From contig DAEB01000003.1 of NCBI GenBank assembly GCA_002495185.1, positions 2,679 to 13,334 on the forward strand: a stretch of 10,656 bases of DNA, written 5' to 3'. Position numbers and translations under genes: made by a program. The notes beneath the pieces are model-generated. The model was given only the letters and a program-made list of their open reading frames with translations. It had not been told where the DNA came from and did no database searches. The DNA is from Thermoplasmata archaeon UBA184 (GTDB lineage: Archaea; Thermoplasmatota; Thermoplasmata; Lutacidiplasmatales; UBA184). Below are positions 1-6,146 of this stretch, piece after piece (positions within the stretch are counted from its first letter, which is position 1; every line of letters begins with the position of its first letter).

Positions 1-610
1 CCGTGATTCCCTGCGAGGTCACTCGGACTCCCGTCTCGAGCCACCGACCTCCGTCCCATCGCAACCGGCGGGCGGGTTGTGCGTCCAGGAGCTCGTTCGC
101 GACCACGACTCCGTCGAACGGTCCGTCCGCACCGACGCCGGAAGCGGCGCGCAGGCGAATGCCGACCTCATCGCTCACCGCCGAGAGCCGTTCGAACGAG
201 CGGACCGCGAGAGGGCCGGAGCGCTCCACCACGACGTACTCGACTCCCCGAGGCCGGGGGAGGCGTTGGGCCAGTGCGCGAAGGATCCCTTCCCCCAAGG
301 TCCCATCACCGGGACCGACCTCGACCACCCGGGCCGGTCGGTCCGGGGGGAGCTCGGCGAGCACGGCTTGGACCCGTTCCGCGATCGTTCGCGCGAAAAG
401 CGGGCTCGCATGGGCCGCGGTGTAGTAGTCGCCGGCGCGTCCGAAGGGGGAGCCGTCCCTCGTGTAGAATCCGATCTCGGGGGCGTAAAGGGCGACCTCC
501 ATGAACCGGTCGAACGGGAGGAACCCGTCCGCGCCGGCGACGCTCCGAAGAGTTTCGAGAACGCGCGTGCGACGCACGGCCAGGGTCGTCCCTCCGGCCG
601 CTCGGGTCAT
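1..610 (-). CDS. MidA/NDUFAF7-family (COG1565, DUF185) SAM-dependent methyltransferase, 3' end outside window
   Basis: Translating the minus strand from the ATG at 610 gives 203 codons, open to the left edge, so the C-terminal part is missing. Family hallmarks appear in order: FMEVALYAPEIGFY at residues 36-49, GDYYTA at 60-65, the SAM-binding glycine loop EVGPGDGTL at 97-105, and ANELLDA at 171-177. This is the class I methyltransferase fold of MidA, whose mitochondrial homologue NDUFAF7 dimethylates an arginine on a complex I subunit. The substrate here is unknown. The start lies 10 nt beyond the stop of the PAC2 gene, so the two are probably co-transcribed. AAGGA occurs just before the ATG but with only about 2 nt spacing, so the in-frame GTG at codon 11-12 is an alternative start. 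Family assignment is firm; a role in respiratory complex assembly is inference. Confidence 0.88.
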   Translation of the reverse strand, partial: MTRAAGGTTLAVRRTRVLETLRSVAGADGFLPFDRFMEVALYAPEIGFYTRDGSPFGRAGDYYTAAHASPLFARTIAERVQAVLAELPPDRPARVVEVGPGDGTLGEGILRALAQRLPRPRGVEYVVVERSGPLAVRSFERLSAVSDEVGIRLRAASGVGADGPFDGVVVANELLDAQPARRLRWDGGRWLETGVRVTSQGIT

Positions 611-620
611 CGTCCTTGGG

Positions 621-1406
621 TCAGCCGATGTACCCGAGGTCGTCCCGCGGGGCCGACGGCGTGGCGGTCGTCGCCTCGCCCGACCGGGATTCCGCCTCGT
701 GGATCTTCTGGGCGATCCGGTCGACCTCGTGCGCCTTCGCCTCGAGCGCGGTGAAATCGATCTCGATCCGGAGCACCTTCGCGAGCACCTTGAGGACCGC
801 CTCCGCGCTCCGCGGGTCGACGAAGTAGCCGCTCGTCTCGCCCATCAGGCAGACCCCCTCCATGTTGAACAGGCGGCCGAGTCCGAGGAAGAGACCGCTC
901 GCGCCGATCAGTCCGCCGCCCGGGTCGTTCCGCGAGAAGACGACCCCGTGCTTCTTCATCTCCTCGACCTGGCCCGCGCTGGTGGCGGCCCCGAGGACGC
1001 GGGGAGAGTCGACCACCCGACCCTGGGCGAACCCGGCGAGCGTGAACACCTCCCGAACGCCGAGACCGTGACAGTAGTCGAGGACGCGCTGGGTCAGTTC
1101 GTACTGGCCCTCCGGGCTGATCCCCTGGTAGTCCCCCCCCAGGACGAGGATGTCGCGCGGCGCGGTCGCGGGGGCCTTCCAGTAGTGGAGGTCGTTCGAG
1201 ACGAGGCGGATGATCCCCTCCTCGCTCACGTAGACCTGGGGCGGGAAGAACTTCGAGTAGATGGTCGCGAGCGGCTTCGCCTTCAGCTGCTCGCGAAGGT
1301 AGTCCGCGGCGAGCTTTCCCACGTTGCCGACTCCGGGGAGCCCTTCGATCAGGATCGGGTCACGGAGCTCGACCTTTTCGAGGGTGCGGATGACGACGTC
1401 CTCCAC
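621..1406 (-). CDS. PAC2-family proteasome assembly chaperone (PbaB-like, COG2047)
   Basis: The product is 261 aa with the PAC2 fold signature: EGLPGVGNVGK at residues 21-31, SKFFPPQVYV at 51-60, the strand DILVLGGDYQG at 85-95, NDPGGGLIGASGLFLG at 160-175 and GETSGYFVDP at 189-198. Archaeal members help assemble the 20S proteasome or act on it as ATP-independent partners. The glycine-rich motif near the N-terminus is a PAC2 feature, not a nucleotide-binding loop. After a helical segment (about 200-240) comes a flexible tail that ends DDLGYIG. The reading frame stays open far upstream, but homology begins at the GTG at 1406, which has GAGGT 9 nt before it and a TATA-like element behind it, so I chose that start. 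The MidA-like gene follows 10 nt downstream. Family-level identity is secure; which paralogue (PbaA or PbaB type) is not. Confidence 0.9.
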   Translation of the reverse strand: MEDVVIRTLEKVELRDPILIEGLPGVGNVGKLAADYLREQLKAKPLATIYSKFFPPQVYVSEEGIIRLVSNDLHYWKAPATAPRDILVLGGDYQGISPEGQYELTQRVLDYCHGLGVREVFTLAGFAQGRVVDSPRVLGAATSAGQVEEMKKHGVVFSRNDPGGGLIGASGLFLGLGRLFNMEGVCLMGETSGYFVDPRSAEAVLKVLAKVLRIEIDFTALEAKAHEVDRIAQKIHEAESRSGEATTATPSAPRDDLGYIG

Positions 1407-1474
1407 GGGAACTCGACCTCGCCCAAAGGAGCCGGGGTGGACCGATAAAGGTACGCTTACCGCACCGTAGGTCG
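1407..1474 (-). promoter_or_regulatory. Candidate archaeal promoter for the PAC2-midA pair
   Basis: This 68-bp gap lies between the third KaiC-like gene and the PAC2 gene. On the minus strand it carries CTTTATC at 1450-1444, a reasonable match to an archaeal TATA box in very GC-rich DNA. A start site about 25 nt downstream (near 1422) would leave a leader of roughly 16 nt that includes GAGGT at 1420-1416. This suggests PAC2-midA can be transcribed separately from the ATPase genes upstream. A small dyad (GGTA, 4 nt, TACC; 1450-1461) overlaps the upstream side of the box. No experimental evidence exists in the sequence itself. Confidence 0.5.
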
Positions 1475-2239
1475 CTATCGGGCCGCGCCCGACCGCTCCT
1501 GGACGTGCCAGCCCGCCTCGCCGAGGACCGTGTCCCAGATCCGGGTGAGGTCGGGGCGGTTCGCGACCTTGTCGATCGAGAGCGAGTGCTCGAAGTGGTC
1601 GTGCCGGGGCTCGGCCTTGAGCTCGAAGACGAGGTCGGCGAGGTCCTGAAGGAGGCCGAAGACCGACCGGTCGTGCGCGACCGAGTGGACGGTGATGAGG
1701 GCGTGGCCCCCGATGGTCTGGCAGCGATGGCGAATCTGCCGGGCGACGGTCGTGAGCTCGTGGGGCTCCATCACCTCGAGGAAGAAGTCGACCGAATCGA
1801 CGACCATCCGAAACGGGGAGTCGAACTGGGCGAGGTCGGAGAGCATCCGGTTCGTGAGGCTGAACGGAGTGAGCGCGCGGTCCGTCGGACGGGTGTCGAC
1901 GAGGTCGTCGAGCGAGATGCCTCCTTCCCGGGCCCGGGCGATCTCGAGGCCCCGGACCAGCACCCGCTCGAAGTACTCGTCCGCGAGGTTCACGATCTTG
2001 ATCTCGCCCGGGTCCCAGCCGAAGTCGTCGAACGCCTTGCGGACGTCCTCCGTCCGCTCGTAGGTCGTGTAGAAGAGGACCGGGACCTCCCCCACCCCCG
2101 CGTGGGCGAACTGCTTCGCGAGGAGCGGGGCTCCCGAGCCGGAGGTTCCCGAGAGGACCGCGAGCCATCCCGGCGGGAGCGCGGTCCAGAGCGGCTGGTC
2201 GATCTCGGGGATCCCGAAGATCCGCTGCGGCTCCGCCAT
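1475..2239 (-). CDS. KaiC/RAD55-like RecA-fold protein with a defective Walker A motif
   Basis: The product is 254 aa with the order of a single-domain RAD55/KaiC-like ATPase: a short lead-in ending PPGWLAVLSG (22-31), a P-loop position, VLFYTTYERTEDV (54-66), and a Walker B-like strand FRMVVDSVDFFLE (143-155). The P-loop reads GTSGSGAPL at 31-39. The spacing of glycines is kept, but the invariant lysine is alanine (A37) and the following Thr/Ser is proline (P38). Known family chemistry needs that lysine for ATP binding and hydrolysis, so this protein is probably not an active ATPase by itself. It starts with ATG 1 nt after the stop of the preceding RecA-fold gene, which indicates translational coupling. 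I infer a structural or regulatory subunit that partners its neighbours. Its biological process is unknown. Confidence 0.8.
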   Translation of the reverse strand: MAEPQRIFGIPEIDQPLWTALPPGWLAVLSGTSGSGAPLLAKQFAHAGVGEVPVLFYTTYERTEDVRKAFDDFGWDPGEIKIVNLADEYFERVLVRGLEIARAREGGISLDDLVDTRPTDRALTPFSLTNRMLSDLAQFDSPFRMVVDSVDFFLEVMEPHELTTVARQIRHRCQTIGGHALITVHSVAHDRSVFGLLQDLADLVFELKAEPRHDHFEHSLSIDKVANRPDLTRIWDTVLGEAGWHVQERSGAAR

Positions 2240-2240
2240 C

Positions 2241-2825
2241 CTACCGACCCACCCGGCCCACGTCGATCGTCTCGTCGACGACGAGGTTGAGCATCTGTTC
2301 GATCCCCGTCGTCTCCTCTTCCGTCGTCTCGAGGACGATGGTGAGCACCTGTCGCGACTTGAGGTTGTTGAGCAGGATGTGGAAGAACTCGCTCAGGAGC
2401 TCGGGCTGGTTGTGGATCGCGAGCGAGTTCACGCTGTCCACCACCACGATCGTCCGGGGGTGGGGGAACTTCCGGAGCAGGAACTCGATCCGGAGCATGA
2501 TCTCCTCGAGCGCGCGCGGGCTCTCGACGTAGGTCGCGTTCGGGAGCGGCTTCGCGTAGTTCATCATGATATGGCTGATCGCATCGACGAACGAGATCCG
2601 GTCCTTGGGAACGTCGAGCGCCTCGGCGAGCGTCCAAACGAACGCCGCGGGGTTCGTGACCGTGAGGTAGATCGTGTGGGCATCCAAGTCGCTCCCGACG
2701 TCGCGGAGGGTCGCGTTCAGGACCGCGAAGTAGTGGTCCGCGTACTCCCGCGGGTCGAGCTTGAGCGCCACCGCGCTCCCGCTCGGAAGGGCTCGGAGCC
2801 GTTCCCCGAGGTCGACCGGAGGCAC
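2241..2825 (-). CDS. Short RecA/KaiC-fold protein without a P-loop
   Basis: The product is 194 aa and starts with GTG. A Walker B-like hydrophobic strand ending in Asp-Ser, TIVVVDSVNSL, is at residues 125-135 and is followed by helices (LSEFFHILLNNLKSRQ, 144-159) and a strand VLTIVLETTEEE (160-171), as in RAD55/KaiC-like proteins. Where Walker A should be (about residues 14-31) the sequence is PSGSAVALKLDPREYADH, with no GxxxxGK[ST]. The gene is also shorter than its two neighbours, lacking the C-terminal strands. It lies 6 nt after the intact KaiC-like gene and ends 1 nt before the third one. It is an intact reading frame with normal composition, not an evident pseudogene. The function is unknown; the fold assignment rests on the Walker B region, order of strands and context. 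Confidence 0.72.
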   Translation of the reverse strand: MPPVDLGERLRALPSGSAVALKLDPREYADHYFAVLNATLRDVGSDLDAHTIYLTVTNPAAFVWTLAEALDVPKDRISFVDAISHIMMNYAKPLPNATYVESPRALEEIMLRIEFLLRKFPHPRTIVVVDSVNSLAIHNQPELLSEFFHILLNNLKSRQVLTIVLETTEEETTGIEQMLNLVVDETIDVGRVGR

Positions 2826-2831
2826 GGTCGC

Positions 2832-3635
2832 TTACCCTCCTCCCTCTCGACCGCCTTTCAGGTGGGGGGCCATCAGGAGCCCGATCGGCGTGAGCTGGAT
2901 CACGAACTGGGCGTGCGAGTGCGCGGTCCCCCGCATCTTGATGATCTGGAGGACCCGGAGGATGTCCCCCATCCGATGGACGTTCGAGAGCAGGATCACT
3001 CCGTCCACGATCGCCTCTTCCACGCCGTGCAGGGAGTAGCGACCCGGCGTCGGACCGATCTCGCTCACGAGGAGGGACGTGCAGCCGAGCTCGTTCAGCT
3101 CCTGGCCGAGCCGGAGCATGAAGTCCCGGATCTGCTCCTCTCGGCGGATCCGGTAGCAGACCGAGGTGAGGCTGTCGAGGACGAGACGCCGGACCCCGAG
3201 GGACTTCACCAGGTCCCGGATCGTCCGGAGCAGGATCCCGATCTCCTCGCTCGTCATCTCCTCTCGACCGAGGCCCAGGCGGTCGTAGACCGTCGGGAGG
3301 TCGACGAAGACGAGGGAGCCCTGGTCGACGAGGTCCTTGTGGAAGAACTCGAACGTCGAGAGGTTCTGCATCAGCTTCCGGGACGCTTCGGTCACGGAGA
3401 GGAAGAGCGAACGCTCGCCTCGCTCCGCTCCGCGAACCAGGAACTCGAGACAGAGGGTCGTCTTCCCGGTGCCGACGCTCCCGGCGACGAGGACCATGTT
3501 CCCCCGCGGGATCCCTCCCTCGAGGATGCTGTCGAGGCCCTCGATCCCTGCGGGGCATCGCTCGAGGACCGTGGCGGGCGGGAGCAGCCCGTCGGCCGCC
3601 GGTGTCTCCCGAGGCGCCGGGGGCGGGGATTCCAT
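2832..3635 (-). CDS. KaiC/RAD55-like ATPase with intact P-loop
   Basis: The product is 267 aa. A proline-rich N-terminus is followed by GIEGLDSILEGGIPRG (30-45), the usual KaiC entry motif. Then come Walker A GSVGTGKT (52-59), the strand with the conserved acidic residue in FLSVTEASRKLMQNL (78-92, E83), Walker B RLVLDSLTSV (150-159), and the C-terminal DGVILL (211-216) and IKMRGTAHS (232-240) motifs. This is a complete single-domain COG0467 protein, predicted to bind and hydrolyse ATP in the cytoplasm and probably to oligomerise. Family members serve in DNA repair, archaellum assembly, clocks and signalling, and nothing here decides among these. The ATG at 3635 is 23 nt past the HerA-like stop; the frame is open further upstream but homology is not. 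It is the only one of three adjacent RecA-fold proteins with a full nucleotide site. Confidence 0.9.
   Translation of the reverse strand: MESPPPAPRETPAADGLLPPATVLERCPAGIEGLDSILEGGIPRGNMVLVAGSVGTGKTTLCLEFLVRGAERGERSLFLSVTEASRKLMQNLSTFEFFHKDLVDQGSLVFVDLPTVYDRLGLGREEMTSEEIGILLRTIRDLVKSLGVRRLVLDSLTSVCYRIRREEQIRDFMLRLGQELNELGCTSLLVSEIGPTPGRYSLHGVEEAIVDGVILLSNVHRMGDILRVLQIIKMRGTAHSHAQFVIQLTPIGLLMAPHLKGGREGGG
2836..2840 (-). promoter_or_regulatory. Strong Shine-Dalgarno (GGAGG) supporting the GTG start at 2825
   Basis: GGAGG lies 10 nt before the GTG start of the 194-aa RecA-fold gene, inside the glycine-rich C-terminus codons of the previous gene. It supports GTG as the true start and indicates that the two genes are read from one mRNA. 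Confidence 0.6.
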
Positions 3636-3658
3636 CGAGGAAACGAGCCGTTCCGACC

Positions 3659-6025
3659 CTAAGAGAGTTGTGGGCGTTCGGCACCGCCGGGCTCGGACGG
3701 GCCGCGTCGGTCGCCGGAGGAGGCCGGAATCCGGCTCGGGTCCAGCGTCCAGACCGAGCCGACCTCCGACCGGTGGCTCGAGACGATCGCGCCGGCACGG
3801 CCCAGTACCGCTCCGGCGGCGCGGGTCGCCTCCCCCCGGGGGTCGACGGCGGACCGGAGCTCGTCGAGCGCCACGGTCAGGACTCCGCCTCCGAGGTTCC
3901 CCTCCGCGCGGGACCGGATCCAGTCGAGGACCTTCTCCGCGGACACCGGCTCGGGCTCGTCGGGTGCCTCGCTCGTCACCGGACGAGAGCCGGGGAGCGC
4001 GTCGGACCGCGGGTCCTCGTGCATTTCGGATTTCGAGCTCGGCCGGCCGGTGGTTCGGACCCACTCGAGCGAGCGGCCCTTCCCCAGGAGGACGGCGGCA
4101 TGGCCGCGGGGAAGGGAGAGCAGTTCCTCGGCGGAGAGTCCGCGGGACGCACGGGAGAGTTCCTTGGCCTCTTCGGGAGAGCCGCGGAAGGCGACGAAGT
4201 CGGCGACGTTGGTCCACACCGCGTCCGAGACCGGCTCCGGAAGTGAGCCCACGGTCTGGGTCGCGAGGACCACGTGGACGTTTCGGCGGCGGGCGAGCCG
4301 GAGCATCTCCGCGAGGCTCTCGTGCGAGAACCACTGAGACTCGTCGAGGATGACGAACGTCTTGGAGTTCGGCGCGCGGGCGAGAAGCTCCGACCAGACC
4401 AGCGCCAGGTAGACCGCCAGAAGGTAGCGGGAGGCCGACTCCCCGACCGAGGATGCCTCGCCGGAGACCACGACGACCCGCCCGGGTTCCGTGAGGTCCC
4501 TCGCGTGCATCGTAGGACTCCGGGAGCATAGCATCCGATCGAGGACCGGGCTCCGGACGACCTCGAAGAGAAGTCGACGTGCCCCCTCCGCGTCCTCGGG
4601 TCGGTCCCGGACCCGGTCGGCGAGTTCGCGGACGAGCTGCTGCGCCTCCGGGGGGACGACCTGCCTCGTCCTTCCTCCTGTCGCGAGGAGGGTGTGGGCA
4701 TCCGCGAGAGTGCCCGACGGAAACGCCGCCGCAGCCGCCACGGCGCGGGTCAACATCTCCTCGAGGCGCGGACCCCAGAAGCTTGACTCCACGTACCGCC
4801 CCGCCCGTACCCGGCGGAGGGCGTGGACGATGTCGCTCAGCCGTCGCTCGGAGAGGACGGGGTCCGCCGTCGACCGAGCGATGCCTTCGAGTGCATTGAT
4901 CGCGCCCTCCCTGTGGCTCGGAGCGATCCATACCAGCCTTCTCTGCGCGTCGGGGGACAGGGAGGTTCGGAACCCGGCGGCGGTCTCTCCCAGCGGGTCG
5001 AACAGGATGACCCCCCCGAGTTGAGTCGCCCGCAGGGCGATGGCAACCAGCGTGGAGCTCTTCCCCATCCCGGTTTCGCCGAGCACCGCGAGATGTCGTC
5101 CCTCCCCGGGTTCGACGGGAGGCCCCACGATGCGACCGCTCGAGGTTCTCCCGAGCGGAAGGATCGGGAGCCCGGGTGGGACCAGTGACCCGGCTCCTTC
5201 GACCGGGCAGTCGGGGGTGGGGAGAAGCGACGCAAGCTCCTCTTCCGACACAGGGAAGGAAGGGTCACGCCAGGGCCAAGAGAGGTGAGTCCGAGAGAAC
5301 CGAAGCCCGTTCCCCGATTCCGTCCTCGTCGCATCCTCGAGCGCCCCTCGTACGACGGCGGGCAGGTCGGTGGTCATCGAAGACAATCCTCCCCGGGCTC
5401 GAACGCAGAGAGTGGCCTTCCAGAACAATGGGCAACGTCGGTCCGGCGCGCTGCCGTCGGACGGAACCGAACGAACTCCGGTCGAACGGCCGCGCGGGTC
5501 GGCTCTCGTCCGCGGAACCGGCTCCGGGATGCTGGCCACGACTTTCGGAGCCGCTTTCCAGGAGGAAGGAAGCGCCGCGAAGGACCACCGAAGAGAGTAC
5601 CCGACCGGGAGCGAGCGCAGTGCGAGGACCACGCGGTCGGTCCCCGAAGGACCGAGACCCGCCTCGTGCAACGGTTCGGGCCAGGACCGCTGGCGACGAC
5701 CCCATTCGAGTTCGACCCACCGACCGCCTCCCTCGGACTCAACCCGGAGCCACGCCGACCGCCCGTACGAGGGCAGGAGGACCCGGGTGATCCAGCGCGC
5801 GCTGGAGGGGTCGGCGCAGCCGACCGTGAGTCGAGGCGCCGGACCAGTAGTCACCCGGATGTCGAACGACACTCCGATGCCGTGACCCGCGCGGAGGGAG
5901 GCTCCCAGCCGCGCCCAGAACGCCGAGACCTCGTCTTGCCGTCGATGACTCTCTCCCGCGGTCCGGTTCAGCTCCCATTCCCATTTCGGGTCGGCCACCG
6001 AGGGGCGCGGATTGAGGAGGGACAT
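3659..6025 (-). CDS. HerA/VirB4-superfamily ATPase with a long N-terminal region
   Basis: The product is 788 aa. The ATPase core begins with LPLGRTSSGRIVGPPVE (289-305), Walker A LGETGMGKSS (315-324) and VILFDPLGE (339-347). It continues with a helical insert (about 390-505), Walker B FVILDESQWF (557-566), the HVVLATQTVGSLPEP segment with the conserved ATQ (584-598), and GHAAVLLGKG (641-650). This layout is that of FtsK-HerA superfamily motors, which pump DNA or protein and act as hexamers. About 300 residues precede the core (beta-rich, no clear membrane segment), which is larger than in a classical HerA. Residues 690-765 look like a small winged-helix-type domain after a low-complexity linker. 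No nurA, mre11 or rad50 neighbours are visible, so a HerA-NurA end-resection role is not supported. It is followed by three KaiC-like genes on the same strand. Superfamily is firm; the substrate is unknown. No clear Shine-Dalgarno precedes the ATG. Confidence 0.87.
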   Translation of the reverse strand: MSLLNPRPSVADPKWEWELNRTAGESHRRQDEVSAFWARLGASLRAGHGIGVSFDIRVTTGPAPRLTVGCADPSSARWITRVLLPSYGRSAWLRVESEGGGRWVELEWGRRQRSWPEPLHEAGLGPSGTDRVVLALRSLPVGYSLRWSFAALPSSWKAAPKVVASIPEPVPRTRADPRGRSTGVRSVPSDGSAPDRRCPLFWKATLCVRARGGLSSMTTDLPAVVRGALEDATRTESGNGLRFSRTHLSWPWRDPSFPVSEEELASLLPTPDCPVEGAGSLVPPGLPILPLGRTSSGRIVGPPVEPGEGRHLAVLGETGMGKSSTLVAIALRATQLGGVILFDPLGETAAGFRTSLSPDAQRRLVWIAPSHREGAINALEGIARSTADPVLSERRLSDIVHALRRVRAGRYVESSFWGPRLEEMLTRAVAAAAAFPSGTLADAHTLLATGGRTRQVVPPEAQQLVRELADRVRDRPEDAEGARRLLFEVVRSPVLDRMLCSRSPTMHARDLTEPGRVVVVSGEASSVGESASRYLLAVYLALVWSELLARAPNSKTFVILDESQWFSHESLAEMLRLARRRNVHVVLATQTVGSLPEPVSDAVWTNVADFVAFRGSPEEAKELSRASRGLSAEELLSLPRGHAAVLLGKGRSLEWVRTTGRPSSKSEMHEDPRSDALPGSRPVTSEAPDEPEPVSAEKVLDWIRSRAEGNLGGGVLTVALDELRSAVDPRGEATRAAGAVLGRAGAIVSSHRSEVGSVWTLDPSRIPASSGDRRGPSEPGGAERPQLS

Positions 6026-6146
6026 CCCGAGGGAATCCCCGTCCCGAAGGTGGGCGTGGCGGTGCTGACGGAAAGTGAACGATGCACCTCCGCGTCACAC
6101 TCAAGTATCTAGGGCGCCCCCCGCCAGCAGGTTCGTTCCGGTCCGT
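6026..6146. promoter_or_regulatory. Divergent intergenic region between the HerA-like gene and DRG
   Basis: These 121 bp separate two divergently transcribed genes. On the plus strand AAGTATCTA (6103-6111) is a TATA-like element in an otherwise GC-rich setting. A start site about 25 nt on would give DRG a leader of around 15 nt. On the minus strand the same AT-rich patch reads AGATACTT and could serve the HerA-like gene with a leader of about 55 nt; I see no better TATA box nearer to it. One shared element for both directions is therefore possible but unproven. Confidence 0.45.

Noticed and set aside
1133..1140. Run of eight C as a possible frameshift site
   Set aside because: The PAC2 frame is continuous through it (LVLGGDYQG), so there is no sign of an indel.
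1314..1346. Possible P-loop EGLPGVGNVGK in the PAC2 protein
   Set aside because: The glycine pattern resembles Walker A, but the motif is the conserved N-terminal signature of PAC2 proteins, which do not bind nucleotides through it.
1442..1481. Six-base inverted repeat CCGATA/TATCGG as a terminator for the KaiC-like gene
   Set aside because: The arms are short, 28 bp apart and not followed by a T-run.
621..2168. A 515-codon minus-strand frame across the PAC2 gene and the third KaiC-like gene
   Set aside because: Only the part from 1406 down is PAC2. The upstream part is low-complexity Arg/Pro/Gly-rich sequence antiphase to the well-supported KaiC-like gene.
2379..3662. A 427-codon plus-strand frame opposite the KaiC-like genes
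   Set aside because: It mirrors the codon pattern of the minus-strand genes and has no domain features.
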